Below, one piece after another: positions 8,280 through 15,753 of a stretch of 64,000 nucleotides of DNA. Made by a program: the position numbers and the translations under genes. Numbering within the stretch: position 1 is the stretch's first letter; each line of letters opens with the position of its first letter. The notes beneath the pieces were generated by a model. That model saw nothing but the letters and a program-made list of their open reading frames with translations, had not been told where the DNA came from and searched no databases. Source of the stretch: Selenomonas dianae (GTDB taxonomy: Bacteria; Bacillota; Negativicutes; Selenomonadales; Selenomonadaceae); contig NZ_CP128650.1 of the NCBI RefSeq assembly GCF_030644225.1, positions 1,974,001 to 2,038,000 on the forward strand. Reading direction: 5' to 3'.

Positions 8280-9070
8280 CGCTTGAGCGAGTTCGCGATC
8301 TCAAGCATCGAATCCGATGTCGTGATCGCCTTCGAATTGGACTCATAGGCGCGCTGGGAAACGATCATCTCGACCATTTCCTCAACGATCTGCACATTGC
8401 TCATCTCAAGCGTCCCCTGTGCGAGCGTGCCCGCGCCGTCCACCCCGGGATTCGACTCGATCGCTTCGCCCGAAGCATCGGATACAACGAAGAGGTTTTT
8501 CCCGATGGCGGTGAGTCCCGCCGGATTCACAAAGCGGGCAAGCGTGATCTGCCCCGCCTCCTGCTGCTGGGTCTGTCCCGCCTCACGGTAGGAGACACGC
8601 CCGTCGCCGGAGATCGTGATGGAGTCCGACGGTGCATTCTGTCCGATCGTGATGCCGTCGGCGAGCAGATAGCCGTCTGTCGTCACCATGCGGCGATCCG
8701 CATCGAGTTTCCACGTACCGTCGCGCGTGTATGCCGTTGTTCCGTCCGGCATCGTGACGCGGAAGAAGCCCTCGCCCTGGATGCCGATGTCGGTCGGGTT
8801 GTCCGTCGTCTGCAAGGGGCCCTGCGTAAAGACGCGCTGCGTCGCTGCAACGCGCGTGCCAAGTCCGATCTGGAGTGCGGTCGGGTACTGCGAGTCCGCG
8901 CCGTTCTGTGCGCCCGCCTCGCGCAGCGTCTGATAGACGAGATCCTGGAACTCCGCACGCACCTTCTTGCCGCCGTGCGTATTGACGTTGGCAATGTTGT
9001 GCGCGACGACATCCATATGCGTCTGCTGTGCCTTCATACCGGATGCCGCAGACCAAAGTGCTCGCATCAT
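8276..9070 (-). CDS. flgG: Flagellar distal rod protein FlgG (FlhP type)
   Basis: A 264-residue protein with the flagellar rod/hook N-terminal motif (MMRALWSAASGMKAQQTHMD, NIANVNT) and C-terminal motif (EMVEMIVSQRAYESNSKAI), and a central domain around GEGFFRVTMPDG. FlgG forms the distal rod that crosses the P and L rings. A GGAGGGGG ribosome site precedes the double ATG at 9070/9067. A sigma-28-like promoter lies just upstream. Confidence 0.95.
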   Translation of the reverse strand: MMRALWSAASGMKAQQTHMDVVAHNIANVNTHGGKKVRAEFQDLVYQTLREAGAQNGADSQYPTALQIGLGTRVAATQRVFTQGPLQTTDNPTDIGIQGEGFFRVTMPDGTTAYTRDGTWKLDADRRMVTTDGYLLADGITIGQNAPSDSITISGDGRVSYREAGQTQQQEAGQITLARFVNPAGLTAIGKNLFVVSDASGEAIESNPGVDGAGTLAQGTLEMSNVQIVEEMVEMIVSQRAYESNSKAITTSDSMLEIANSLKR

Positions 9071-9118
9071 AGTCGTTATCCCCCTCCAAGGAATGATTGC
9101 TGTTTGTTTCCTTTATTT

Positions 9119-9145
9119 ATATCGGATCAATGATATGATTCCTTA
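9119..9145 (-). promoter_or_regulatory. Sigma-28-like flagellar promoter before flgG
   Basis: On the minus strand TAAG (9145-9142) is followed after 15 bases by TCCGATAT (9126-9119), close to the sigma-D/FliA consensus TAAA-N15-GCCGATAT. It overlaps the 3' end of the upstream flgF gene and would start flgG-flgA-flgH-flgI-flgJ transcription. Confidence 0.55.
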
Positions 9146-9943
9146 ACTTGTGCGCCCAACGTCGTTGACCGCCTTGTCGAGCAGACTGTCCTGCGTCTGC
9201 ACCGCCTTTGACCCCGCCTCGTAGACGCGTTGGTTGTTGATGAGCTCGACCATCTCCGTCACAACGCTTGTGTTCGACATCTCCAGCATCCCCTGCTCGA
9301 TCGTCCCCGTCGCAGGTCTGGGCTGTGCGCCGCCCTGCGGGCGGTAGAGGTTGTCCCCCTGCTTGACGACGGCGTTTTTGCCGTCGAACTGGACGAAGTC
9401 GAGCTGTGCGATCTGAGCGCCGTCCGCGTAGATGCTCCCATCGCTCCCGACCGTCACATGCTGTGCACGCGCCGGAATCGAAATCGAGCGCCCCCGCGTG
9501 GACAGCACTTCCTGCCCGCGCATATTCAGCAGCGTGCCATTCGTGGAGCGGTAGAACCCGCCGTCGCGCGTGTAGCGCGGCCCGTCGATGGTATTCACAA
9601 CGAAGTAGCCGGGTCCCGAAATCGCCAGATCATAGGTGTTTCCCGTCGCCTGCATCGCCCCCTGCAGATGCTCCGTCGCGATCTCATCCACAGCGGAGCC
9701 GAGTCCGAGCTGACCGACGACAGGCGCACCCATACCGATGCGGAATCCCTTGAAGCTCGTCACATCCGTATCCGCAGCGTGGTCGTTGATGCGGCGCAGC
9801 AGCAGCGGCTCGAACTCACGAACCGCCATGTCGTCGCGCTTATACCCCGTCGTTGCGGCGTTGGCAAGATTGTTCGCGATCATGTCCGTGTGCTTCGTCT
9901 CCGTAATCATGCCCGACGCTGCGATATAGAGTCCTCTCCACAT
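9143..9943 (-). CDS. flgF: Flagellar basal-body rod protein FlgF (FlhO type)
   Basis: A 266-residue rod protein. It begins MWRGLYIAASGMITETKHTD with the NLANAATTGYKRDD motif and ends with the conserved TEMVELINNQRVYEAGSKAVQ helix. It sits between mbl and flgG exactly as flhO sits between mbl and flhP in Bacillus, so it is the FlhO/FlgF-type proximal rod protein. The start follows GAGGGA. There are 77 bases between this gene and mbl, without a terminator. Confidence 0.92.
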   Translation of the reverse strand: MWRGLYIAASGMITETKHTDMIANNLANAATTGYKRDDMAVREFEPLLLRRINDHAADTDVTSFKGFRIGMGAPVVGQLGLGSAVDEIATEHLQGAMQATGNTYDLAISGPGYFVVNTIDGPRYTRDGGFYRSTNGTLLNMRGQEVLSTRGRSISIPARAQHVTVGSDGSIYADGAQIAQLDFVQFDGKNAVVKQGDNLYRPQGGAQPRPATGTIEQGMLEMSNTSVVTEMVELINNQRVYEAGSKAVQTQDSLLDKAVNDVGRTS

Positions 9944-10020
9944 AGTCTGTCCCTCGTTTTCCCGAAAAATCCTGTATCTATATTATTTCGCCATGTGCGG
10001 TGATTTTCCTCTATGGACGG

Positions 10021-11049
10021 TTATTTTTTTCGTCCGAAACTCGTATTGGTCGCCTTGCCGTCGAACTTGTCGAAAATATCGAGTGCCTTTCCGCAGCCGA
10101 GTGCCACACAGCTCATGGGCTCGTCCGCCACAACCGTCGGCGTCCCCGTTTCACGCTGAATCAGCTCCGACATACCGTAGAGCAGCGCACCGCCGCCCGT
10201 CAGCACAATGCCGCGATCCATGATGTCCGCCGCGAGTTCCGGCGGCGTTTCCTCCAGTACCTTCTTTACACAATCGACAATGCGCATCACGGAGGCCTCA
10301 ATCGCAGAGGATGCCTGCGCCGTGGAGATTGTGATGTTCTTCGGCAGTCCCGAGAGGAGATCCCGTCCGCGCACATCCATCTGCTCGCGCCGCGCCGCCG
10401 TGTGTGCCGCGCCGACGCGCAGCTTGATCTCCTCCGCCGTGCGCTCGCCGATCAGCAGGTTGAACTCGCGCTTGACATAGGCGATCAGATCCTCATCGAA
10501 CGTATCGCCCGCGATGCGGATGCTCTCGCTCGTCACAACGCCTCCGAGGCTGATGACGGCGACATCCGTTGTACCGCCGCCGATGTCGACGACCATCGAG
10601 CCCTGTGCCTCCACGATGTCCAGACCCGCGCCCATCGCCGCCGCAAGGGGCTCCTCGATGAGCTGGATGTGCCGCGCCCCCGCCTGCTCGGCGGCCTCCT
10701 GCACGGCACGCTGCTCCACCATCGTCACCCCCGAGGGGATGCAGATCATGATGCGCGGACGGAAGACAATGCTGCGCCCGACCACCTTTTCGATGAAGAA
10801 GCGCAGCATACTCTCCGTGATGTCATAGTCTGCGATCACACCGTCACGCAGCGGGCGAATGGCGACGATGTTGCCGGGCGTGCGCCCGATCATCTGCCGT
10901 GCCTCCTCGCCGATGGCAAGCACCTGATTCGTGTCGCGGTTCACCGCAACCACCGAGGGTTCTTTGAGGACGACCCCCTTGCCCTTGACGTAGACGAGCA
11001 CATTCGCCGTTCCAAGGTCAATTCCTATATCCATTGACATACCGAACAT
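10021..11049 (-). CDS. mbl: Cell-shape actin homologue Mbl/MreB
   Basis: A 342-residue MreB-family ATPase. It starts MFGMSMDIGIDLGTANVLVYVKGKG and has the actin-fold phosphate loops (DIGIDLGT, VVDIGGGTTDVAV) and the adenosine motif LTGGGALLYGM. The ATG at 11049 is 10 bases after AGGAGG; a further ATG at 11070 precedes that site and is less likely. MreB proteins form membrane filaments that guide wall synthesis. Linkage to the FlgF/FlgG genes repeats the mbl-flhO-flhP order of Bacillus and is a marker of Firmicute ancestry. Confidence 0.95.
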   Translation of the reverse strand: MFGMSMDIGIDLGTANVLVYVKGKGVVLKEPSVVAVNRDTNQVLAIGEEARQMIGRTPGNIVAIRPLRDGVIADYDITESMLRFFIEKVVGRSIVFRPRIMICIPSGVTMVEQRAVQEAAEQAGARHIQLIEEPLAAAMGAGLDIVEAQGSMVVDIGGGTTDVAVISLGGVVTSESIRIAGDTFDEDLIAYVKREFNLLIGERTAEEIKLRVGAAHTAARREQMDVRGRDLLSGLPKNITISTAQASSAIEASVMRIVDCVKKVLEETPPELAADIMDRGIVLTGGGALLYGMSELIQRETGTPTVVADEPMSCVALGCGKALDIFDKFDGKATNTSFGRKK

Positions 11050-11080
11050 CTGCGGCAAGCCTCCTGTCATTCCATTTTAC

Positions 11081-11551
11081 TCAGCGCTCCGATTCCTCCA
11101 CCTGCGTCGGCGGCACGGGAATCAGCGCGGCGCGGATCTCCTCCAAGGATTTCTCCAACGATGCACAATATTCCTCACGCAGCACATCATTGTCCCATTT
11201 GCACTGTCTGCCATAGAGGAGAATGGCGTCGAGATAGGTCAGAATCATCTCCGCGACATAGGCGCGTGCGACCTCGCTTGCGGTCATATAGGCATCCTTC
11301 GTCTGCAACTCAAATGCAATGCGGTCGATGTAGTGTTCGCCCTCGATCAGATAGGCGAGGGAACGCAGACGCAGCCCGATCTCCCGCGCGGCGACTGCAT
11401 CGTTCGTGCCGGATGAACGATCCGAGGCGACCTTTTCAAAAACCGCCCACGCCTCGTCGCAGAGTTTGCCCACCTCATCGAGCATCTGATCTCTCGCGCG
11501 CTTCTTTCGCCAAAGCACCTCACGCACCGACGGTTTCTTCTGCGCCGCCAT
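11081..11551 (-). CDS. Hypothetical helical protein upstream of mbl
   Basis: A 156-residue protein that I do not recognise. It is hydrophilic, has no signal peptide or membrane segment, and is predicted almost wholly helical (e.g. RARDQMLDEVGKLCDEAWAVFEK, ASLEKSLEEIRAALIP). It has a strong ribosome site (GGGAGGAAGG), codon use like its neighbours, and lies 31 bases before mbl in the same direction, so it is a real gene probably cotranscribed with mbl. Its context suggests a cell-shape or flagellar link, but this is only inference. Confidence 0.75.
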   Translation of the reverse strand: MAAQKKPSVREVLWRKKRARDQMLDEVGKLCDEAWAVFEKVASDRSSGTNDAVAAREIGLRLRSLAYLIEGEHYIDRIAFELQTKDAYMTASEVARAYVAEMILTYLDAILLYGRQCKWDNDVLREEYCASLEKSLEEIRAALIPVPPTQVEESER

Positions 11552-11650
11552 GCCCTTCCTCCCATTCGTTCACATTTCAAGTTCAACGCTCTTATTATAT
11601 GTTGTTCGTTCCATATCGTCAATCTATAATTATTTGTACACAGACGCTTC

Positions 11651-11680
11651 TTGCATTTCCATGCCCATTCCATGTAAAAT
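11651..11680 (+). promoter_or_regulatory. Sigma-70 promoter for the GNAT-cdd operon
   Basis: TTGCAT (11651-11656), 18-base spacer, TAAAAT (11675-11680), located 28 bases before the acetyltransferase start. The intergenic region is AT-rich and separates divergent genes. Confidence 0.5.
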
Positions 11681-11707
11681 AAAACAAACGGTATACGGGA
11701 GGACATT

Positions 11708-12244
11708 ATGGCTGAAATCTTAATGGAAGGATCGCGTCTTTTGCTGCGCCGCGCGGAGCCGGCGGACATCGACTACATCTGCGCTCTGCAGGAGGCGGAG
11801 GACAACAGGGACTACATTGTGCCGTTCTCACGCGCCGACCACGAAATCATCATCACGCAGGCAGAGGCATCGACGGACATCATCGTGGAGGAGTGCGCGA
11901 GCGGGGAGCGCGTCGGCTATCTCCACGTCGCAGGTCTGCTCCTGCCGTCCAAGGAGCAGGAGTGGACGCACGTCGTCATCGCCAAGAAGGGGCGCGGCTA
12001 CGGACACGAGGCGATGAAGCTCCTCAAGGCATGGGCGTTCGAGGAGTGCGGCGCACACCGCGCGTGGCTCGACTGCAAGGACTACAACGCACGCGCCCTG
12101 CATCTCTACGAGAGCGAGGGCATGGTACGCGAGGCACTCATCCGCGAGACGATTCTGCACAAGGGGGTCTATGAGAACCTCGTCATCCTCGGCATCCTCG
12201 ACCGCGAATACCGCGCACGCAAGCGTGCGGGACTGGAATTATAG
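11708..12244 (+). CDS. GNAT family N-acetyltransferase (RimJ/RimL-like)
   Basis: A 178-residue acetyltransferase. It has the N-terminal strand LLLRRAEPADIDYICALQEAEDNRDYI, the acetyl-CoA site KKGRGYGHEAMKLLKAWAFEE, and the C-terminal NARALHLYESEGMVREALIRE helix-strand. Such proteins move an acetyl group from acetyl-CoA to an amine, in this subgroup often a protein N-terminus or small molecule. The target cannot be inferred. It has a GGGAGGA ribosome site and heads a plus-strand gene run with cdd 12 bases downstream. Confidence 0.88.
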   Translation: MAEILMEGSRLLLRRAEPADIDYICALQEAEDNRDYIVPFSRADHEIIITQAEASTDIIVEECASGERVGYLHVAGLLLPSKEQEWTHVVIAKKGRGYGHEAMKLLKAWAFEECGAHRAWLDCKDYNARALHLYESEGMVREALIRETILHKGVYENLVILGILDREYRARKRAGLEL

Positions 12245-12256
12245 GGAGGAAATGAC

Positions 12257-12679
12257 ATGAATGATAACGAACTCATCCGACGAGCGGCAGAGTTCCGCAG
12301 CCGCGCTTACGCCCCCTACTCCGGCTTTGCCGTCGGCGCGGCACTCCTCGCCGCGAGCGGGCGTGTCTATGGCGGTGTGAACGTCGAGAACGCCTCCTAC
12401 CCCGTCGGTATCTGTGCCGAGCGTGCGGCGGTTGCCGCCGCCGTCACGGCGGGCGAGCATGACTTTGAGGCGCTTGCCGTCATTGCGGACAGCCCCGCCC
12501 CCTGCGCCCCCTGCGGTATGTGCCGCCAGATGCTGATGGAGTTTCCACTCAAACGCATCATCCTCGCGAACACGGCGGGCGCAACACGCATCCTCACGCC
12601 CGCCGAACTCCTGCCGCACGCCTTCGGCGCGGCGGCACTGCCGACAAAGGAGCTCATACATGAAGATACTGATTGTTGA
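12257..12679 (+). CDS. cdd: Cytidine deaminase
   Basis: A 140-residue homotetrameric-type cytidine deaminase. Zinc ligands are C53 (in GICAERAA) and C86/C89 (in APCGMCRQ), with E55 as the proton shuttle; N43 and E45 of NVEN bind the ribose. It converts cytidine and deoxycytidine to uridine and deoxyuridine in pyrimidine salvage. The 3' end overlaps the response regulator gene by 20 bases, so the two are cotranscribed. The C-terminal residues after ELLPHAFG are a divergent tail. Confidence 0.95.
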   Translation: MNDNELIRRAAEFRSRAYAPYSGFAVGAALLAASGRVYGGVNVENASYPVGICAERAAVAAAVTAGEHDFEALAVIADSPAPCAPCGMCRQMLMEFPLKRIILANTAGATRILTPAELLPHAFGAAALPTKELIHEDTDC

Positions 12680-13028
12680 CGACTCGCGCCTCGTGCGTAT
12701 CAAGCTCAAGGCGGAGCTCTATGACCGCGGGCATACAGTCGTGGAGGCGTGCGACGGCGAGGAGGCACTGCGCCGCCTCGCGGACAAGTCGCCCGATGCC
12801 GTTTTTCTCGACATCATCCTGCCGAAGCTCGACGGCTGCGAGGTGCTGCGCCGTCTGCGTGAGACGCATCCACACATCCCCGTCGTCATGATCTCCACCG
12901 CCGCCAGCGCGGAGAACATGGCGTGTGCCGAGAAATGCGGTGCGCTCATGTTCATCCAAAAGCCCTATTCCGATCATGAGATCACAGCAGCACTTGCCAA
13001 GATGCGGCAATGCGTGGAGGGTCAATGA
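12660..13028 (+). CDS. Single-domain CheY-like response regulator
   Basis: A 122-residue receiver domain. The acidic pocket is D7, D8 and the phospho-acceptor D51 (VFLDIILPKLDG). The switch residue is T80 and the invariant lysine is K101 (QKPY). There is no output domain, so it should work by protein contact as CheY does. Its stop overlaps the start of a CheX/CheC-like gene in ATGA, the expected pairing of a receiver with its phosphatase. No histidine kinase lies nearby. Confidence 0.92.
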   Translation: MKILIVDDSRLVRIKLKAELYDRGHTVVEACDGEEALRRLADKSPDAVFLDIILPKLDGCEVLRRLRETHPHIPVVMISTAASAENMACAEKCGALMFIQKPYSDHEITAALAKMRQCVEGQ

Positions 13029-13489
13029 ACGCTTTTTACAAAAGCTACACCGACATTTTTCTCACGGGGCTGTCCGACTACGCCCGCGTGACGGCATCCG
13101 CCTCTACGCAGAGTGCAGAGGTCGGCTACGTCACCATATCGCAGCGCCTTGATGTGGACGGCACGCCCCTCATCGTCGCGCTCGGTGCCTGCGTCGATTC
13201 CTTCTATGCGCTCGCGAGCGGGTACAGCGGCGTATCGCTCGACGGCATGGACGAGCTTGCCGTGGATGCCGTCGGGGAGCTGTTCAATGTCATCAACGGA
13301 CATTTTTCCTCACATATGAGCGCACACGGCTGCACCGTCTCCATCATTGCCCCGCCGCGTCACTGCCACGGCGCCGCAGAACCCGAACCAATGGAGTTTT
13401 CACACTTTATCGCCAGTCCCATCGGTACGCTGCGCCTGATGGCGGCACACGCGGAATTTCTTGCCGCCGAACCGCACGGAAGCACATGA
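13025..13489 (+). CDS. CheX/CheC-like chemotaxis phosphatase domain protein
   Basis: A 154-residue protein from the ATG at 13025 (ATGA overlap with the receiver gene; GGAGG lies just upstream). Residues 85-92 read ELFNVING, matching the E-x-x-N phosphatase motif of CheC/CheX/FliY, with a second small hydrophobic half SHFIASPIGTLRLMAAH near the end. By family it would dephosphorylate the CheY-like partner encoded immediately before it. Only one E-x-x-N motif is seen, which is CheX-like. The assignment rests on motif and context, not overall similarity. Confidence 0.65.
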   Translation: MNAFYKSYTDIFLTGLSDYARVTASASTQSAEVGYVTISQRLDVDGTPLIVALGACVDSFYALASGYSGVSLDGMDELAVDAVGELFNVINGHFSSHMSAHGCTVSIIAPPRHCHGAAEPEPMEFSHFIASPIGTLRLMAAHAEFLAAEPHGST

Positions 13490-13525
13490 CGAAATCCCCC
13501 CGTGTCTCTTGAAAGGAGTATTCCC

Positions 13526-14614
13526 TTGACCATATTCTCATACACCATCGACTTCGAAACCCTCGTCGATCTGCTGCTCGTCCCCGCACTGATCGTCCTT
13601 GCCGCCCTCACGGCGGGCATCATCGCCGACCGCCTCATCCGCCGCTACATCGATCACCACCTTGCGGTGGAGGAGAGCACATGGAAGTATGTTCTCGTCC
13701 GCTCCATGCAGGGCGTTCCGATCTTCTTCAGCTTCATCATCGGTCTGTACTGGGCGATTGATGCCGTTGAGATCTCACCGACACTTACCAAGCTGCTTTC
13801 ATATCTCCTCTTTACCAGCAACGTTTTCTCCATCACGCGCGTCCTCGCGCGCACGGTCGACGGTGTCGTCACCATGTACTTCGAGCGTTCGGACAAGAAC
13901 CTCCCGAAGACGACGTTGCTCAACAACATCCTCATCGGTGTCATCTATGCCATGGGACTGCTCGTCATCCTCCAATACTACGGCATCTCCATCGCGCCGA
14001 TCCTCACGGCGGCCGGTGTCGGCGGTATGGCGGTCGCCCTTGCCCTGCAGGAGACGCTCGCCAACATCTTCTCGGGGCTACACCTCATCCTCTCCAAGCA
14101 GCTGCGCATCGGCGACTACATCCGCCTCAACTCGGGCGAGGAGGGACGTGTCACGGACATCACATGGCGCTTTACCACGATCATCCCTCTCGGCGCAAGC
14201 AGCACCATCGTCATTCCAAACAAGACCATCGCGGGCGCGAACATCACGAATTTCAGCCTGCCCACGCAGAACATCAACATCAGCATCCCCGTCGGCGTCG
14301 CCTATGACAGCGACCTCGCAGCCGTCGAGCGCGTCACCATCGAGACGGCAAAGGAAGTCCTCGCGCGTGTGGACGACAACCCGAACGCAAATCCGCTCGT
14401 CCTCTATACGGACTTCGGCGACTCCTCCATCAACTTCAATGTGATCCTGCCGTCGCGCATATTCGACCACCAAGGCATGATCAAGCACGAGTTCATCAAG
14501 GCACTCACCGACCGCTACCGCACGGAGGGCATCGACATCCCCTATCCCATCCGAACCATCATTCAGGAGGAGGCGGATGCGGCGGAAAACAATCCACAGG
14601 ACGCTGCTTCGTAA
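13526..14614 (+). CDS. Small-conductance mechanosensitive channel (MscS family)
   Basis: A 362-residue protein from the TTG at 13526, 7 bases after AAGGAG. It has four to five N-terminal membrane segments, then the MscS pore helix and beta domain: GVGGMAVALALQETLANIFSG followed by RIGDYIRLNSGEEGRVTDITWRFTTI and VIPNKTIAGANITNFS. It opens on membrane tension to release solutes during osmotic downshock. The C-terminal alpha-beta domain is present. It follows the CheX-like gene by 36 bases and may be in the same transcript. Confidence 0.93.
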   Translation: MTIFSYTIDFETLVDLLLVPALIVLAALTAGIIADRLIRRYIDHHLAVEESTWKYVLVRSMQGVPIFFSFIIGLYWAIDAVEISPTLTKLLSYLLFTSNVFSITRVLARTVDGVVTMYFERSDKNLPKTTLLNNILIGVIYAMGLLVILQYYGISIAPILTAAGVGGMAVALALQETLANIFSGLHLILSKQLRIGDYIRLNSGEEGRVTDITWRFTTIIPLGASSTIVIPNKTIAGANITNFSLPTQNINISIPVGVAYDSDLAAVERVTIETAKEVLARVDDNPNANPLVLYTDFGDSSINFNVILPSRIFDHQGMIKHEFIKALTDRYRTEGIDIPYPIRTIIQEEADAAENNPQDAAS

Positions 14615-14634
14615 ACACCTGTATCCGTCACAAC

Positions 14635-14769
14635 TTATCCACAAAATCCACAGTTTCTCCCTGGGGAAACTGTGGATAACTTTTTGTTCGGAGATGTGCC
14701 CGCCATGCCTTTTCCCATCGGGACTTTCGCCGAAACACACCCTGATTTCCGAAAAATCCCTGTGGATAA
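14635..14769. promoter_or_regulatory. DnaA-box cluster with long palindrome
   Basis: Three perfect 9-base DnaA boxes: TTATCCACA at 14635-14643, and its reverse TGTGGATAA at 14671-14679 and 14761-14769. Between the first two sits a 12-bp inverted repeat (14646-14657 with 14666-14677, 8-base loop). It lies directly upstream of the NrdR-type promoter of the ribonucleotide-reductase genes. DnaA-ATP is known to control nrd genes in other bacteria. An origin is less likely because dnaA and dnaN are not adjacent. Confidence 0.75.
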
Positions 14770-14782
14770 GTCTGTGTACAAA

Positions 14783-14833
14783 CAACTATATATAGATTTC
14801 CTATTGACGTTCACATACTAGATGTTGTATAAT
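14783..14833 (+). promoter_or_regulatory. nrd promoter with NrdR-box pair
   Basis: The -35 is TTGACG (14804-14809) and the -10 TATAAT (14828-14833), spacer 18. Upstream at 14783-14798 is a palindromic site with the core CTATATATAG, which fits the NrdR box core CWATATATWG. A weaker second box (14813-14828) is centred 30 bases away, about three helical turns, as NrdR pairs are. The second box overlaps the promoter spacer. Confidence 0.6.
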
Positions 14834-14905
14834 TCTCACGAAACGGCGATGTGTCGCCGCAGACAGGAACGCGCCCCGGGCGCGCGCAAAAAAGGAGAAT
14901 GAAGC

Positions 14906-15190
14906 ATGATTGTCAACGATATTAACGTCACCGTGAACGGCCTCTCGGACATCACCCCGCACGAGGTTGAAAACTACATTGCGTACATTGAGGGACAGAC
15001 CAACGAAAAGCTGGATCGTCTCTCCATCACGGGGACGGACGACGGGCGCGTCACCCTCGGCTACGAGATGCGCCAGCCCAAGTTCGAGCGCGTGCGCCGC
15101 ATCACGGGCTACCTCGTCGGCACCACGGATCGTTGGAACAACGCCAAACAGGCCGAGGAGCATGAGCGTGTCAAGCACGGACTCCACTGA
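14906..15190 (+). CDS. Stand-alone NrdD-type glycyl-radical domain protein
   Basis: A 94-residue protein. Residues 60-92 (FERVRRITGYLVG then DRWNNAKQAEEHERVKHG) match the C-terminal end of class III anaerobic ribonucleotide reductase, where the glycine of R-x-x-GYL (here G68) carries the radical. The first 59 residues are not the ten-stranded barrel, and the protein has no cysteine, so the usual zinc site and catalytic cysteines are missing. The activase gene nrdG overlaps its 3' end, and its promoter has NrdR-like and DnaA sites. It may be a radical-bearing subunit or repair piece for a large NrdD encoded elsewhere. Confidence 0.75.
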   Translation: MIVNDINVTVNGLSDITPHEVENYIAYIEGQTNEKLDRLSITGTDDGRVTLGYEMRQPKFERVRRITGYLVGTTDRWNNAKQAEEHERVKHGLH

Positions 15191-15689
15191 GATCCGCATC
15201 TCGGGGATCGCGCGGGACTCCATCGTGGACGGCGAGGGCATACGGCTGACGGTCTTTACACAGGGCTGTCCGCGCCGCTGCCCCGGCTGTCACAACCCGG
15301 ACACACAGCCGCTCGTCGGCGGACGCATGACGACCGTCGGGGCGGTACTCGCCGAGCTCGACGAGAATCCGCTCCTGACGGGGCTCACCCTCAGTGGCGG
15401 CGAGCCCTTCTTACAGCCGGCGGCGCTGCTTCCGCTCGCACGTGGGGCGCACGAACGCGGTCTTGATGTGTGGAGCTACACGGGCTACACGCTTGAGGAA
15501 CTGCGGGCGCAGAAAAATCCTGCGGTAGATGCCCTGCTCGGTGAACTGGATGTCCTCGTCGACGGCGACTACCGCGCCGAGGAGCGTGATCTCACGCTAC
15601 ACTTTCGCGGCTCACGCAATCAGCGCGTGATCGACCTCGCTGCAACACGCGCAACGGGTCAGCTTACACTACGATATGCAGACGAATAA
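15168..15689 (+). CDS. nrdG: Anaerobic ribonucleotide reductase activating protein NrdG
   Basis: A 173-residue radical-SAM enzyme. The iron-sulfur ligands are C34, C38 and C41 (CPRRCPGC), followed by the SAM-binding TLSGGEPFLQP. NrdG cleaves S-adenosylmethionine to place a glycyl radical on NrdD. GTG at 15168 sits 7 bases after GAGGAG; the ATG at 15162 is too close to the site. It overlaps the glycyl-radical gene by 23 bases, implying tight co-expression. A strong terminator overlaps its stop codon. Confidence 0.93.
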   Translation: MSSTDSTEIRISGIARDSIVDGEGIRLTVFTQGCPRRCPGCHNPDTQPLVGGRMTTVGAVLAELDENPLLTGLTLSGGEPFLQPAALLPLARGAHERGLDVWSYTGYTLEELRAQKNPAVDALLGELDVLVDGDYRAEERDLTLHFRGSRNQRVIDLAATRATGQLTLRYADE

Positions 15690-15730
15690 AACAGGGAATC
15701 GGCACAAAACCGATTCCCTGTTTTATTCGT
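15682..15730. terminator. Bidirectional intrinsic terminator
   Basis: A perfect 21-bp stem (15682-15702 with 15710-15730) with a 7-base loop and A/T runs on both sides. It overlaps the nrdG stop and serves nrdG on the plus strand and the DUF819 gene on the minus strand. Confidence 0.93.
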
Positions 15731-15753
15731 ATCGTGGAGTGGGCAAGCGACGT

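Noticed and set aside
14615-14905. Chromosomal replication origin
   Set aside because: DnaA boxes are perfect but few, the AT-rich unwinding element is short, and dnaA, dnaN, rpmH or parAB are not adjacent. A regulatory cluster for nrd fits better; not excluded without genome-wide GC skew.
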